NCBI GenBank assembly: GCA_030424715.1
Contig: JAUHWH010000004.1
Coordinates: 96,437-160,436, forward strand
DNA length: 64,000 bases
Direction of reading: 5' to 3'
Source of the DNA: Bdellovibrionia bacterium
GTDB lineage: Bacteria > Bdellovibrionota > Bdellovibrionia > Bdellovibrionales > JAGQZY01
Positions 44,680 to 53,726 of this stretch are shown piece by piece. The notes beneath the pieces were generated by a model. It ran no database searches. It was not told where the DNA came from and worked only from the letters and a program-made list of their open reading frames with translations. Position numbers and translations under genes: made by a program. Position 1 is the first letter of the stretch; each line of letters opens with the position of its first letter.

Positions 44680-45893
44680 GTGATGATATTCAAATTAGCA
44701 TCGAAGATGTTTGGGATGCGCAAAAGACCATCGGCCATGTGGCCAGACGAACTCCGACCAGTTTGGGCCTTGGTAAATTGCTTCGAGAAAATGACATTCA
44801 TCTCAAGTTTGAGAACCTTCAGCTCACAGGGAGTTTCAAAATCAGAGGGTCTCTCAACAAGATATCCAGTCTTTCCGAAGAGGAGAAAAAACGAGGCGTG
44901 ATTGCGGCCTCTGCCGGTAACCACGCCCAAGGCGTGGCGATGAGCTCGGAATTATTTAAAGTTAATAGCAAGATTGTCATGCCGGAGGGGGCGCCCCTCA
45001 TCAAAGTCTCGGCAACCAAGAGTTATGGCGCCGAGGTGGTTTTACACGGCCGCTATTTTGATGATGCTTTCAAGGAAGCCCAAAAGCTGGCGCTTGCTGA
45101 GAACCGGGTGTTTATTCACCCCTATCAAGACAGACATGTGATAGCTGGGCAGGCGACCATTGGTGTTGAAATTCTCGAAGCGATCCCTGACGTGGCCAAT
45201 GTGATAGTGCCCGTCGGTGGCGGGGGACTGATCAGTGGTATCGCTTTTGTGATCAAACACCTTAATCCAGACTGTCGAGTTTACGGTGTGGTTTCAGATC
45301 AAGCGCCGGGCATGATGCAAATGAAAAAGGGAGTGCGGCAAGAGCACCCTAAAATGATTTCTACAATTGCCGACGGTATTGCTGTGAAAAATCCCAGCTC
45401 TGTTATGTACAAAAACTTTATTGATCCTTACGTTGATGAAATTGTCTCCGTCAGTGATGAAGATTTGGCTCGGGCTATTGTTTACGGCATGGAACTGGAA
45501 AAAACCATTCTAGAAGGCTCGGGCGCCGCTGGTTTAGCGGCTGTTTTAAGCGGTAAACTTAAGCTGTCGGGGCCCAGCTGTGTGGTTCTTTGCGGCGGTA
45601 ACATTGACCTAAATATGGTGAGTTCTGTGATCGATACAGGATTGCGAGAGGCCGGGCGGTTGGCGAGAATTTCGGTGATTGTCGACGATCTCCCAGGGCA
45701 CTTAGCCAGTCTCACCAGAGACTTTGCCGAGATGCGAGCCAATGTCTTAGATGTCCACCATGACCGCGTCAGTCCTGAGCTTTCCTTGCGGCAAACCCGC
45801 ATTGACTTTTTACTAGAGACAATGAGTTTCGAACATATCGTTCAAATTAAAGAAAAGATTCGAGCACGTAACATTTGGATTTTGGAGAGGTAG
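44676..45893 (+). CDS. Threonine ammonia-lyase (biosynthetic or catabolic type)
   Basis: A 405-residue PLP enzyme. SFKIRGSLNKI holds the Lys that binds PLP, ASAGNHAQGVA the phosphate-side Asn, and VPVGGGGLISGIA the Gly loop. Residues about 325-405 form an ACT domain (SVIVDDLPGHLASLTRDFAE), of the single-ACT type found in TdcB-like and short IlvA enzymes. It makes 2-oxobutyrate from threonine. It starts in the stop of the antiporter gene. Confidence 0.92.
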   Translation: MSDDIQISIEDVWDAQKTIGHVARRTPTSLGLGKLLRENDIHLKFENLQLTGSFKIRGSLNKISSLSEEEKKRGVIAASAGNHAQGVAMSSELFKVNSKIVMPEGAPLIKVSATKSYGAEVVLHGRYFDDAFKEAQKLALAENRVFIHPYQDRHVIAGQATIGVEILEAIPDVANVIVPVGGGGLISGIAFVIKHLNPDCRVYGVVSDQAPGMMQMKKGVRQEHPKMISTIADGIAVKNPSSVMYKNFIDPYVDEIVSVSDEDLARAIVYGMELEKTILEGSGAAGLAAVLSGKLKLSGPSCVVLCGGNIDLNMVSSVIDTGLREAGRLARISVIVDDLPGHLASLTRDFAEMRANVLDVHHDRVSPELSLRQTRIDFLLETMSFEHIVQIKEKIRARNIWILER

Positions 45894-45900
45894 GTCGTTT

Positions 45901-47019
45901 ATGCAAGTGTCCCCAGAGATTGAATCACTGATTCCCTACAAGCCCGGCAAGCCCATTGAAGAAACCAAGCGGGAGCTTGGCTTAACAGAGGTGATCAAGC
46001 TGGCCAGTAATGAGAACCCTCTAGGGCCAAGTCCGATGGCTATCGAGGCGATTAAAAAGGCCACCTTGGACCTCGCACGCTATCCCGACCCAACCTGTTT
46101 CAAGTTACGAGGCAAGTTAGCCCAGCAATGGCAGGTGCGAGCCGACGATATTGTGATTGGCAATGGCTCCAACGAGCTCATTGACCTTTTGATTCGAGTT
46201 TTCTGTGAGCCGGGAGACAAGATCATCACTCCCCAAAAATCTTTTGTTGCCTATGGAGTTTGCGCTCAAGCCGCTCGCGTTGGGAAGATGGAAATCACCA
46301 TCGATAAAGATTTTAAGTGGGACGTGGACAAGTTTTTAAGAGACTTCAAAAAAGACCACAACTCCCGAGAAAAGATTTTATTTATCGCTAATCCTAACAA
46401 TCCCACGGGAACCTACTTAACCAAAGATGAGGTGGACCGCTTGCTCTCCGAACTGGGTGGGCGGCAAGACATCTTGGTGGTGTTTGACGAGGCCTACAAC
46501 GAGTTTGTGCGGGCGAACGACTTTCCTGATAGCGCCGGTTTCTTTAAAAAGTATAACAATGTTCTCGTGGTTCGAACTTTTAGTAAAATCTTTGGCTTGG
46601 CCGGTCTCCGGGTCGGGGCATTGATAGGTAATGCCGAGCACACCCAGTGGATCAATCGGGTTCGAAATCCCTTTAACGTAAACACCCTCGCGCAAGAGGC
46701 GGCGATTGCGGCCATGGATGACGTGGAATACCTCAAAAAGTCCCAAAAGGTGGTTTGGGAGGGACTCGACGATTATTATCAGTTTTTCAACGAAGCCGGG
46801 ATTTCTTACACGCCTTCACAAACCAATTTTGTTCTGTTTGATAGCCAAAGAGATGGGCAACTTTTTTTCATTAATGCCATGAGAAAAGGTTTGTTAGTGC
46901 GGCCTATGGGTGGGTATGGTTTGCCTCGGCACATTCGCCTCAGTGTTGGCACCCCAGCAGAGAACGAAAAGGCCAAGCAGACATTAACTCAAGTTTTTAA
47001 AGAGGTTCCCAAATTGTGA
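45901..47019 (+). CDS. hisC: Histidinol-phosphate aminotransferase
   Basis: A 372-residue class I/II PLP aminotransferase. The conserved order is LASNENPLGPSP, RYPDPTCFKLR, NPNNPTGTYL, VFDEAYNEF, and the Lys in TFSKIFGLAGLRVG. It acts in histidine synthesis and may also serve as an aromatic aminotransferase, since hisC beside cmk (often with aroA/tyrA genes between) is a familiar neighbourhood. It ends within the start of cmk. Confidence 0.92.
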   Translation: MQVSPEIESLIPYKPGKPIEETKRELGLTEVIKLASNENPLGPSPMAIEAIKKATLDLARYPDPTCFKLRGKLAQQWQVRADDIVIGNGSNELIDLLIRVFCEPGDKIITPQKSFVAYGVCAQAARVGKMEITIDKDFKWDVDKFLRDFKKDHNSREKILFIANPNNPTGTYLTKDEVDRLLSELGGRQDILVVFDEAYNEFVRANDFPDSAGFFKKYNNVLVVRTFSKIFGLAGLRVGALIGNAEHTQWINRVRNPFNVNTLAQEAAIAAMDDVEYLKKSQKVVWEGLDDYYQFFNEAGISYTPSQTNFVLFDSQRDGQLFFINAMRKGLLVRPMGGYGLPRHIRLSVGTPAENEKAKQTLTQVFKEVPKL

Positions 47020-47678
47020 CTGGTATGAAAGTGATTACGGTGGATGGCCCATCGGCATCGGGGAAGTCCTCTGTGTCTCGGTGGGTGGCAAAAGAGTTGG
47101 GCTGGAAATGGGTCTCCACAGGGGCCTTTTATCGTGGCCTAGCCCTGGTTGCGATGCATGAAAAGGTGGACTCCGCCGACGAGGCCGCGCTTTTAGACCT
47201 CGTTGGGTCTGATCTGTGGCAGGTGGTTCTTAATCCGGTAGACACTGAAGTGCACTATCGCGGTCAAAACGTAACCACCGAGATAGCGGGGGAGCAAGTG
47301 GGGGCTGTGGCCAGCGTCGTTAGTCAAATTCCAAAAGTCAGAGAGGCCCTCTTGGATCGTCAGCGGCGCTGCTATGATCCGGCTGTGGGTTTGGTTGCCG
47401 AGGGGCGCGATTGCGGCACGGTGGTGTTTCCCCAGGCCACGGCTAAAATCTATCTAACGGCTAGCCCGGCTTTACGAGCCCAGCGTCGCTCTGAAGAAGA
47501 AGGCGCGGACCAGCAGGTCACCAAAGAGTTGCAATTACAGAGAGACAACCAAGACTCTCAGAGGAAAGTAGCCCCTTTAAAAGAGGCCGACGGTTCCTTA
47601 AAAATAGACTCCAGCTTTCTCAGTCTTGAAGAGGTCGTCACCGAGGTTCTAAAATACGCCCGGCAAAAGGGGCTCTAG
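47016..47678 (+). CDS. cmk: Cytidylate kinase
   Basis: A 220-residue kinase that phosphorylates CMP and dCMP. VDGPSASGKSSVS is the P-loop, LGWKWVSTGAFYRGLAL binds the substrate, and EGRDCGTVVFP and KIYLTASPALRAQRR are conserved. The GTG start overlaps the stop of hisC; an ATG nine bases on is possible. Cmk directly upstream of rpsA is a very common pair. Confidence 0.94.
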   Translation: MTGMKVITVDGPSASGKSSVSRWVAKELGWKWVSTGAFYRGLALVAMHEKVDSADEAALLDLVGSDLWQVVLNPVDTEVHYRGQNVTTEIAGEQVGAVASVVSQIPKVREALLDRQRRCYDPAVGLVAEGRDCGTVVFPQATAKIYLTASPALRAQRRSEEEGADQQVTKELQLQRDNQDSQRKVAPLKEADGSLKIDSSFLSLEEVVTEVLKYARQKGL

Positions 47679-47827
47679 TCCTTTTTATTTCGATTTGACC
47701 ATTGATTTCGACGCCCTTGGGGCAACCGAACTCCAGCTCGGCGATGGCAGGTCATGGGTTTTGTTTTTAGGTCGGTGCACTTCCAAAAAAACTGGAAATA
47801 TCAATAGCTTACCGATGTAGAATCCCT

Positions 47828-47855
47828 TTGACTTTGAGCGTTTAAGCTTTATAAC
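47828..47855 (+). promoter_or_regulatory. Strong sigma-70-like promoter of rpsA
   Basis: TTGACT at 47828-47833 and TATAAC at 47850-47855, 16 bases apart, give a start near 47862 and a leader of about 120 bases. The 304-base gap between cmk and rpsA holds no gene. The leader may take part in autoregulation by S1, as in E. coli (inferred). Confidence 0.65.
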
Positions 47856-47982
47856 TCTACGTTCACTCTTATGAAGCGCCGAACCCCAAAGCAATGGGCG
47901 GGAGCTCTTTGTGTGTGTGAAATCTAGGGTCTTACATCTCTCACCAGAGTGTGATTCCCACCAAGGAGGTACGAAAAGTATA

Positions 47983-49767
47983 ATGAATGAAACAAACAAT
48001 TTAACCAAAAAACAAAAAGAGGAATTAGAAATTCTTCGACTCTTCAACGAAGGTGAGCAGGGAGAGGATAATAAAAAACAAGGCGAATTCGCTTCAATGT
48101 TCGAAACAGCCGTTAACGAAAGTGATATCAAAGCCGGTGATATCGTAAAAGGATCGATTGTAGAGGTCCAGCCGGATTATGTTCTTGTTGATATCAACTA
48201 TAAATCGGAAGGCTTAATTTCTATGAGTGAGTTCCGGGTTGTGGAAGGCTCTGATGCCATTCAACCAGGTGACGAAATTGAAGTTTACGTCGACAAAATT
48301 GAAAATGATAACGGAATGATCGTTCTATCCAAAGAAAAAGCCGACATGATGCGTGCTTGGACAGATATCTCTCGAGCTGCTGAAAACCAAGAGCATATCG
48401 AAGGAACAGTCATCTCGAAAGTCAAAGGTGGACTCAGCGTTGATATCGGTGTGAAAGCCTTCTTGCCAGGAAGTCAAATTGACCTTCGCCCTGTCCGTAA
48501 TATGGATATGTACATCGGCAAGAAATTCAAATTTAAAGTGATCAAGTTTAACAAAAAACGTGGCAACATCGTTCTTTCTCGTCGTGCTCTTCTTGAAGAA
48601 GAGAGAGAAAGCCTCCGCAGCCAAACCAAAGATCAAATGAAAGAAGGCAGCACAGTCAACGGTATCGTGAAAAACGTAACCGACTACGGTGCCTTTATCG
48701 ATCTTGGCGGTATCGATGGTCTGCTCCATATTACTGACATGAGCTGGGCTCGAATTAAACACCCATCAGAAGTGATCAATGTGGGTGACGAGATCGATGT
48801 GATCGTATTGAAGTATGACACGGAGAAAGAGCGCGTCAGCTTGGGCTTGAAGCAGCTCACTGAAGATCCTTGGTTGGATACAGCTGGCAAATTCCCTGTG
48901 GGCAACAAAATCACTGGTAAAGTGGTTAGCTTGACCGACTACGGTGCTTTTATTGACGTTGGTGAAGGGGTTGAAGGACTCATTCACGTTTCTGAAATGT
49001 CTTGGACTAAGCGTGTGAAACATCCTTCACAGATTTTGACTGTGGGTGATGAGGTTGAAGTGCAAGTCTTGGCTCTTGACCAAGAGAATCGTCGTATCAG
49101 CTTGGGTATGAAGCAATTGCAGCCGAACCCTTGGAACGAGTTGAAAGATGCTTATCCTCCTGGAACCATTATTGAGGGCGAAGTGAAATCTGTGACCGAC
49201 TTTGGTGTCTTTATTGGTATCGAAGAGGGCATCGATGGAATGGTCCATATTTCTGATTTTTCTTGGACGAAGCGTGTGAATCATCCTTCTGAGATGTTTA
49301 CTAAGGATGACAAGGTTCGCGCCGTTGTCCTCGGAGTGGATATCGAGAACGAGAGATTCAGCCTTGGCTTAAAGCAGCTTGATGCCGACCCTTGGGGGGC
49401 TGTCGATCAGAAGTTTACCATCGGAACGCTTCATGAAGTGAAGGTCACGAAGCTTGCCGACTTTGGTGTGTTTGTAGAATTGGCTGAAAATATCGAAGGC
49501 CTGGTTCACATTAGTGAGCTTTCCACGAAACGCGTGAACACCCCTGACGAAGTCTGTCAGGTGGGAGACACCATCAAAGCGGAAGTGATCAGTATTGACC
49601 AAGATGCTCGTAAAGTAGGCTTAAGTGCTCGACTTGCGACTCTTCGTGAACAAAACGCTGATATCTCCGAATATCAGAAGAAAACAGCCAAACCGACCAA
49701 CGCGACGTTGGGAGATCTGTTCTCTGACCAGTTGAAGGATCTTCAGCAGTCAGGTGATCAAAACTAA
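47983..49767 (+). CDS. rpsA: Ribosomal protein bS1
   Basis: The ATG at 47983 has AAGGAGGT 12 bases upstream. The 594-residue protein is made of six S1 (OB-fold) domains, each opening with a G-x-V-h-G-x-V-like strand and holding DYGAFIDLGGIDGLLH, DYGAFIDVGEGVEGLIH, DFGVFIGIEEGIDGMVH and similar runs, with SLGLKQL links between. Domains 3-6 bind mRNA, domains 1-2 dock on the ribosome. The length is a little above the E. coli 557. Confidence 0.96.
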   Translation: MNETNNLTKKQKEELEILRLFNEGEQGEDNKKQGEFASMFETAVNESDIKAGDIVKGSIVEVQPDYVLVDINYKSEGLISMSEFRVVEGSDAIQPGDEIEVYVDKIENDNGMIVLSKEKADMMRAWTDISRAAENQEHIEGTVISKVKGGLSVDIGVKAFLPGSQIDLRPVRNMDMYIGKKFKFKVIKFNKKRGNIVLSRRALLEEERESLRSQTKDQMKEGSTVNGIVKNVTDYGAFIDLGGIDGLLHITDMSWARIKHPSEVINVGDEIDVIVLKYDTEKERVSLGLKQLTEDPWLDTAGKFPVGNKITGKVVSLTDYGAFIDVGEGVEGLIHVSEMSWTKRVKHPSQILTVGDEVEVQVLALDQENRRISLGMKQLQPNPWNELKDAYPPGTIIEGEVKSVTDFGVFIGIEEGIDGMVHISDFSWTKRVNHPSEMFTKDDKVRAVVLGVDIENERFSLGLKQLDADPWGAVDQKFTIGTLHEVKVTKLADFGVFVELAENIEGLVHISELSTKRVNTPDEVCQVGDTIKAEVISIDQDARKVGLSARLATLREQNADISEYQKKTAKPTNATLGDLFSDQLKDLQQSGDQN

Positions 49768-49794
49768 CAGCTCTTTTACAAGCTGTGCTACAGA

Positions 49795-49826
49795 ACGCCA
49801 TCGACTTACCGGTGGCGTTTTTTTTT
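49795..49826 (+). terminator. Intrinsic terminator of rpsA
   Basis: A nine-pair stem ACGCCATCG/CGGTGGCGT (one G-T pair) with a short loop, followed by nine T. It lies 28 bases after the stop codon. Confidence 0.9.
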
Positions 49827-49888
49827 GCTATGTTCATACAAGACAGGGGTTCGAGGGGTAGGTCCCGAGAACTTGATCAGAGGGAAGT

Positions 49889-50443
49889 ATGAAAAAGAAG
49901 TCCATTCGCAATCTGCAATCAGAGATTTGGCCACAGGAGAGGGACGTGATTGAGAGCCCCCATCGGCTGCAGTATGTGCGAAAGGTCATTAAGCCCAGGG
50001 GCTGCGTGTTTTGTGCCGCATCCAGAAACCCTGATCATCCTTCGTCGCTGGTTCTTTTGAAAAGCCGTACAATGCTTGTGGTACTCAACAAGTATCCCTA
50101 CAACAACGGCCACTTACTGATCTTGCCGCGCAAGCATGGTGGAGATTTTGAAACCATGACTGACAAAAACTTGATTGCCATGCAGTTGTTAACCAAGCAC
50201 TCACTGAAGATCCTTAAAAAGGTTTACAAGCCCCATGGCTTCAATACGGGCATGAATTTAGGCAAAGTGGCGGGTGCCGGTATACCAGACCACCTGCACT
50301 ACCATATTATCCCTCGTTGGGGAGGAGACACCAACTTCTTTCCTTTAATCGCTCAAACGAAATTGGTTGTTGAGACCACCGAGCAAAGCTACAATTTGTT
50401 AAAGCCTCATTTTGAGAAACTGGAGAAAAGAAATGTCGTTTAA
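49889..50443 (+). CDS. HIT-family nucleotide hydrolase or phosphorylase
   Basis: A 184-residue protein with the histidine triad H135-L-H137-Y-H139-I-I and a Cys39-x-x-Cys42 pair that may bind zinc. NKYPYNNGHLLILP is the usual substrate strand. The extra N-terminal 35 residues and the PRGCVFC start match the Ap4A phosphorylase-like HIT proteins. It acts on dinucleoside polyphosphates or nucleoside phosphoramidates (inferred from family). It overlaps the epimerase gene by 11 bases. Confidence 0.9.
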   Translation: MKKKSIRNLQSEIWPQERDVIESPHRLQYVRKVIKPRGCVFCAASRNPDHPSSLVLLKSRTMLVVLNKYPYNNGHLLILPRKHGGDFETMTDKNLIAMQLLTKHSLKILKKVYKPHGFNTGMNLGKVAGAGIPDHLHYHIIPRWGGDTNFFPLIAQTKLVVETTEQSYNLLKPHFEKLEKRNVV

Positions 50444-50843
50444 GATCGCTTTAGACCATATAGGCATTGCCACACCGTCTTTGGAGGGGGCCGATTTTTT
50501 TAAAATTTTGGGTCTCCCAGACCAGGGAACTGAAGAAGTTCCCACCGAAAGTGTAAAGGTTGGTTTTTTTCAAACCGATAACGAGGCCATGATTGAGTTG
50601 TTGGAGCCCACCAGCCCAGAGAGTCCGATTGCCAAATTTATGGATAAGCGAGGCCCGGGAATTCACCACATTTGTTTTCGGGTGCAAGGCATAGACGAGC
50701 TAGTCACTGTTTTAAAAGACAAAGGTGTGCGACTGATCAATGAGGAGCCGCGGCCCGGGGCGCACAACTGTCGAGTGGTTTTTATTCACCCCAAGTCAAC
50801 CGGAGGTGTTTTGGTTGAACTTAGTGAAAAGGCGGAGCAATGA
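50433..50843 (+). CDS. mce: Methylmalonyl-CoA epimerase
   Basis: A 136-residue glyoxalase-fold protein starting at ATG 50433 with GGAG ten bases upstream. LDHIGIATPSLEGADFF, an E-x-x-x-V-PTESV strand, IELLEPTSPESPIAKFMDKRG, and PGIHHICFRV carry the metal-binding His and Glu. It interconverts (R)- and (S)-methylmalonyl-CoA in propionate use. No mutase or propionyl-CoA carboxylase gene lies in the window. It is coupled to the HIT gene and overlaps the rhomboid gene by ATGA. Confidence 0.92.
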   Translation: MSFKIALDHIGIATPSLEGADFFKILGLPDQGTEEVPTESVKVGFFQTDNEAMIELLEPTSPESPIAKFMDKRGPGIHHICFRVQGIDELVTVLKDKGVRLINEEPRPGAHNCRVVFIHPKSTGGVLVELSEKAEQ

Positions 50844-51634
50844 ACGGCGCTGGCAGTGGCGGGGGCGGAGGCATGCAGTTTCAAGTCGTGCCGATCAGTC
50901 CCCTGGTAAAAAAACTGATCATAGCCAACGTGGCCATTTGGTTTTTTCTGCAATTGATCGTAGAAAATCTGTTTTTGAACACTCCCTATATCACCCAGCT
51001 TTTCAGCTTCACGCCACGCTTGGTGGTTGAAAATGCTTTTATTTGGCAACCCTTCACCTATATGTTTTTGCATTCAGAAAGTGTTTTTCATGTTTTACTG
51101 AATATGGTGTCTCTCTGGTTTTTCGGCTCTGAGCTTGAGTACCGGTGGGGTGCTCGCAGCTTTCTGTACTACTACGTGGCCTGTGGACTTGGTGCCGCCT
51201 TGATCTATCTGTTTAGTGTTGTGGGCTACGGGTTGATTTTAGGGGCTGAGCCCGCGGTTTATGGTATCCCTGTTTTGGGAGCCTCGGGTGCGGTCTTTGG
51301 AGTCTTATTAGCCTATGGCATCCTGTTCGGTGACCGAGTGATCTACTTTTTTGGCGTCTTTCCCATGAAAGCCAGGTTTTTCATTATGGTGATTGCCGGT
51401 ATTGAAGTGATCTCATTGGTGAGTGCTGGCATGGGAGGCTCGAAAGTGGCTAACATGGCTCATATTGGGGGCCTTATAACTGGCTACTTCTACTTGCTTT
51501 TTTGGACTCGCTGGCAGCAAAAGGGCTGGCGTGGAAGCAAGAAGTCCAAGGCTAGACGTAATTTGAGATTAGTGGTAAACAATAGCCAGAAAAAAAACAG
51601 CGATGATTCGGATGGTCCGAAGTACTGGAACTAG
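50840..51634 (+). CDS. Rhomboid-family intramembrane serine protease
   Basis: A 264-residue protein with six or seven helices. HVLLNM (His84, Asn88), GASGAVFG (Ser149) and NMAHIGGLITG (His208) form the rhomboid active site, so it should be active. The N terminus is Gly-rich and the tail is basic and hydrophilic. It cuts transmembrane segments in the inner membrane. Two tandem proteins with C-terminal anchors are encoded at 53.7-55.3 kb and could be clients; this is a guess. Confidence 0.92.
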   Translation: MNGAGSGGGGGMQFQVVPISPLVKKLIIANVAIWFFLQLIVENLFLNTPYITQLFSFTPRLVVENAFIWQPFTYMFLHSESVFHVLLNMVSLWFFGSELEYRWGARSFLYYYVACGLGAALIYLFSVVGYGLILGAEPAVYGIPVLGASGAVFGVLLAYGILFGDRVIYFFGVFPMKARFFIMVIAGIEVISLVSAGMGGSKVANMAHIGGLITGYFYLLFWTRWQQKGWRGSKKSKARRNLRLVVNNSQKKNSDDSDGPKYWN

Positions 51635-51651
51635 CCCCTAAAGGAGTTGTG

Positions 51652-51927
51652 ATGTCTTACCTTCAACAGCAAATGAATTTTTTGAAATTTGACAAGAGAC
51701 TTCTCGAAATCAACCTGAAAAGTGGTGCCATCACTCAACAAGAGTATGACCAGCACATCCAAAACCTTTCCGACGTTGAAAACAATTCTATGAAATTGGA
51801 TCTTGCAACGGAAGCCGAAGAGGCCTCCCAAAGCATGAATGGTGACAGTCACCCCGCTAGCACAGAAGCTGAAGCCGCGCCGGCGACCATGCCAACGAAC
51901 ACTGACCCCTTTGGCTCGGGCTTCTAG
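51652..51927 (+). CDS. Small acidic protein of unknown function
   Basis: The ATG at 51652 follows AAGGAG by six bases; a GTG just before is too close. The 91-residue protein begins with a helix (YLQQQMNFLKFDKRLLEINL, with a SGAITQQEYDQHI turn) that resembles the short coiled-coil start of trigger-type proteins, and ends in an Ala/Glu/Thr/Pro-rich tail with FGSGF. No signal peptide. It is 17 bases after the rhomboid gene and probably on the same transcript. Confidence 0.65.
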   Translation: MSYLQQQMNFLKFDKRLLEINLKSGAITQQEYDQHIQNLSDVENNSMKLDLATEAEEASQSMNGDSHPASTEAEAAPATMPTNTDPFGSGF

Positions 51928-52080
51928 AGCACTAGCGTCTCTTGCTTTGACTGGAGTCTTGCCTGTTGAGTCGGGCTCCTTTGTTCACTCTTCTTTTTTG
52001 ATTATTTATTTTACATAAAAGGTTTTCAATGGCTCGATTCGATCTGAACGTACCACTCTGAAACACATGATAAGCGCTCC

Positions 52081-52107
52081 TTAAGTCTTAGTCCTTTAGT
52101 CCGATAG
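52081..52107 (+). promoter_or_regulatory. Sigma-28 (FliA)-type promoter of fliL
   Basis: TTAAGTCT at 52081-52088, an 11-base spacer and TCCGATAG at 52100-52107 match the flagellar pattern TAAAGTTT-N11-GCCGATAA at most of the important places. Transcription would start near 52115, giving a leader of about 50 bases. Confidence 0.72.
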
Positions 52108-52165
52108 ACTCTGTAAGTACTAGATAGCAAAAGACCTTGAGTCTTTCGGAATGGGGAGAACTGCC

Positions 52166-52708
52166 GTGGCAGATGAAGCAGATGACAAGCAGCCAGCCAA
52201 AGAAGAAAAAAAGAAGCTGAAAGCTCCGAAATTTTCTATGGCAGCCATCATTGCCTTTTTACCAAAACTTCTATTGATTCTGAATGTGGGAGGCATGGTC
52301 CTCGGCGGCTATTTGGCCTATATGGGAACCGTTGGTTTGACGCCCGAGGTGGTTCGAGAGATGGAATCTCGGAAATACATTTATAACGAAGAAATCTTTC
52401 AAGACAAACCCGTGACTTATTCACTAGAAGCTTTCACGGTCAACCTTGCGGACAAAGATGATCAGCGAATCGTGCAAGTCAAAGTCACACTAGAAATGTT
52501 AGACGAAAACGGCTTTGAAGAAGTGGTCTCTATGGGAGCTCACGCGCGAGACACTATTGTGACCATTCTCAATGGTAAGGAGTTCCCTGAGCTCCAAACC
52601 ATCCAAGGAAAGCTTTTTCTAAAAGATGAGATTACTGTGGCTCTGAACAAGCAGTTAAAACGAAGCTTTATTAAAGACGTCTATTTCTCTCGCTTTGTAC
52701 TGCAATAG
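52166..52708 (+). CDS. fliL: Flagellar basal-body protein FliL
   Basis: The GTG at 52166 is preferred, since GGGGAG lies seven bases before it; an in-frame ATG at 52151 would start within that site. The 180-residue protein has a charged N terminus, one helix (IIAFLPKLLLILNVGGMVLGGYL) and the FliL periplasmic domain: YSLEAFTVNLADKD, the VKVTLEM strand, DTIVTILNGKEFPEL and the final VYFSRFVLQ. It supports the stator around the motor. It stands alone here, with its own promoter; its last 38 bases overlap the convergent protease gene. Confidence 0.93.
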   Translation: MADEADDKQPAKEEKKKLKAPKFSMAAIIAFLPKLLLILNVGGMVLGGYLAYMGTVGLTPEVVREMESRKYIYNEEIFQDKPVTYSLEAFTVNLADKDDQRIVQVKVTLEMLDENGFEEVVSMGAHARDTIVTILNGKEFPELQTIQGKLFLKDEITVALNKQLKRSFIKDVYFSRFVLQ

Positions 52709-53672
52709 TATTAGACAGTTTAAGATTTTCTCTCTCAGGCGCGGGATAGTTGTCAATATAGGTGCGCCAAACTTCCGTTTTCATCAGTAAATTTGAGTTA
52801 TCAAATTCGGTGTTCTCATTGCAGTTATGACCGCCGGCACTGCATCTGTTGATGCGCTCACATTTCCCGTTAGGATCTTTATAGGTATCCACTTCGTGAC
52901 CGGCGATCAAGATGCCGACAACCTCACCTTGTTCATTGAATGCGGGGCCGCCTGAGTTACCACCAAGAGTGTCCATAAATGAAGATAAAGTGGTGTTATA
53001 GCTCTTCGCAAGCCGCGAAAACCCCGAATGTTTAGCCGGCAAGCCGTGGGGATGACCGATGGTGGCCACCCGTTGTCCTCGGCGCATGGACCGTTTGGCC
53101 ATCTGCAAAGGCTGAATGTGGGGCACCGGTTTGTCGAGCTCTAAGATGGCGAAGTCCATGGGGTTTAGGTTGGGGTCGTTTTCTTGGTTGTTAATTGCGT
53201 AGATCACTTTTTTACAATGGGCCACATCGCGTTTCGGAATTTTTGATCCGAGAGCGGCAATCGGTGATTGCGTGTCGTTGTAGTTAAACCAAAAAGAGAA
53301 GTTTTCGCAGTAGCTGTTGGGCTCATTGACAATGGAGCCGGCAGGGATAAGACAGTGGGCGGCGGTGACGATAATCTTGGGATGGATTAAAAAAGCGGTG
53401 CAGTGACCGAAACTCGTTTGTTCCACAAAGCGTTCGTCGGAACACATATTAGAGCTCTCGCCGTATTGTCGTTCATCATGTTCGTCGTGATAATAGTGGT
53501 CTTTGTCAAAGTCTCGCAGATAGTGGGTTGGCAAGGCCACGGCCACGGCTTTGGCTCGAAGTTGCCACGGCGTTCCTGAGCGTGAAATATCTGTTCGATT
53601 GTCGACACCATAAATGGCAGCAAAAGATGGACTTAGACTAAAGCAAAGAAAAAGAAACACAAAAGTGCGCAA
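52671..53672 (-). CDS. Exported trypsin-like serine protease
   Basis: The TTG start follows GGGGGG by seven bases. A signal peptide (FVFLFLCFSLSPSFA) leads into a protein with the S1-family triad: His106 in VTAAHC, Asp173 in MDFAILELD and Ser240 in GGNSGGP. Several Cys suggest disulfides. The closest type is the V8/glutamyl endopeptidase-like group of secreted proteases, but specificity cannot be read. In a predator it could act on prey or host protein (inferred). It overlaps fliL at the 3' end. Confidence 0.88.
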   Translation of the reverse strand: MRTFVFLFLCFSLSPSFAAIYGVDNRTDISRSGTPWQLRAKAVAVALPTHYLRDFDKDHYYHDEHDERQYGESSNMCSDERFVEQTSFGHCTAFLIHPKIIVTAAHCLIPAGSIVNEPNSYCENFSFWFNYNDTQSPIAALGSKIPKRDVAHCKKVIYAINNQENDPNLNPMDFAILELDKPVPHIQPLQMAKRSMRRGQRVATIGHPHGLPAKHSGFSRLAKSYNTTLSSFMDTLGGNSGGPAFNEQGEVVGILIAGHEVDTYKDPNGKCERINRCSAGGHNCNENTEFDNSNLLMKTEVWRTYIDNYPAPERENLKLSNTIAVQSERNRRL

Positions 53673-53726
53673 GATAATCCCCCCGGATAGGGCTCTTGTG
53701 TCTCATATTTGGTCGTAATTTCAAGG

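Noticed and set aside
52081-52165. c-di-GMP or other riboswitch before fliL
   Set aside because: The leader is only about 50 bases and has none of the conserved stretches of the known classes.
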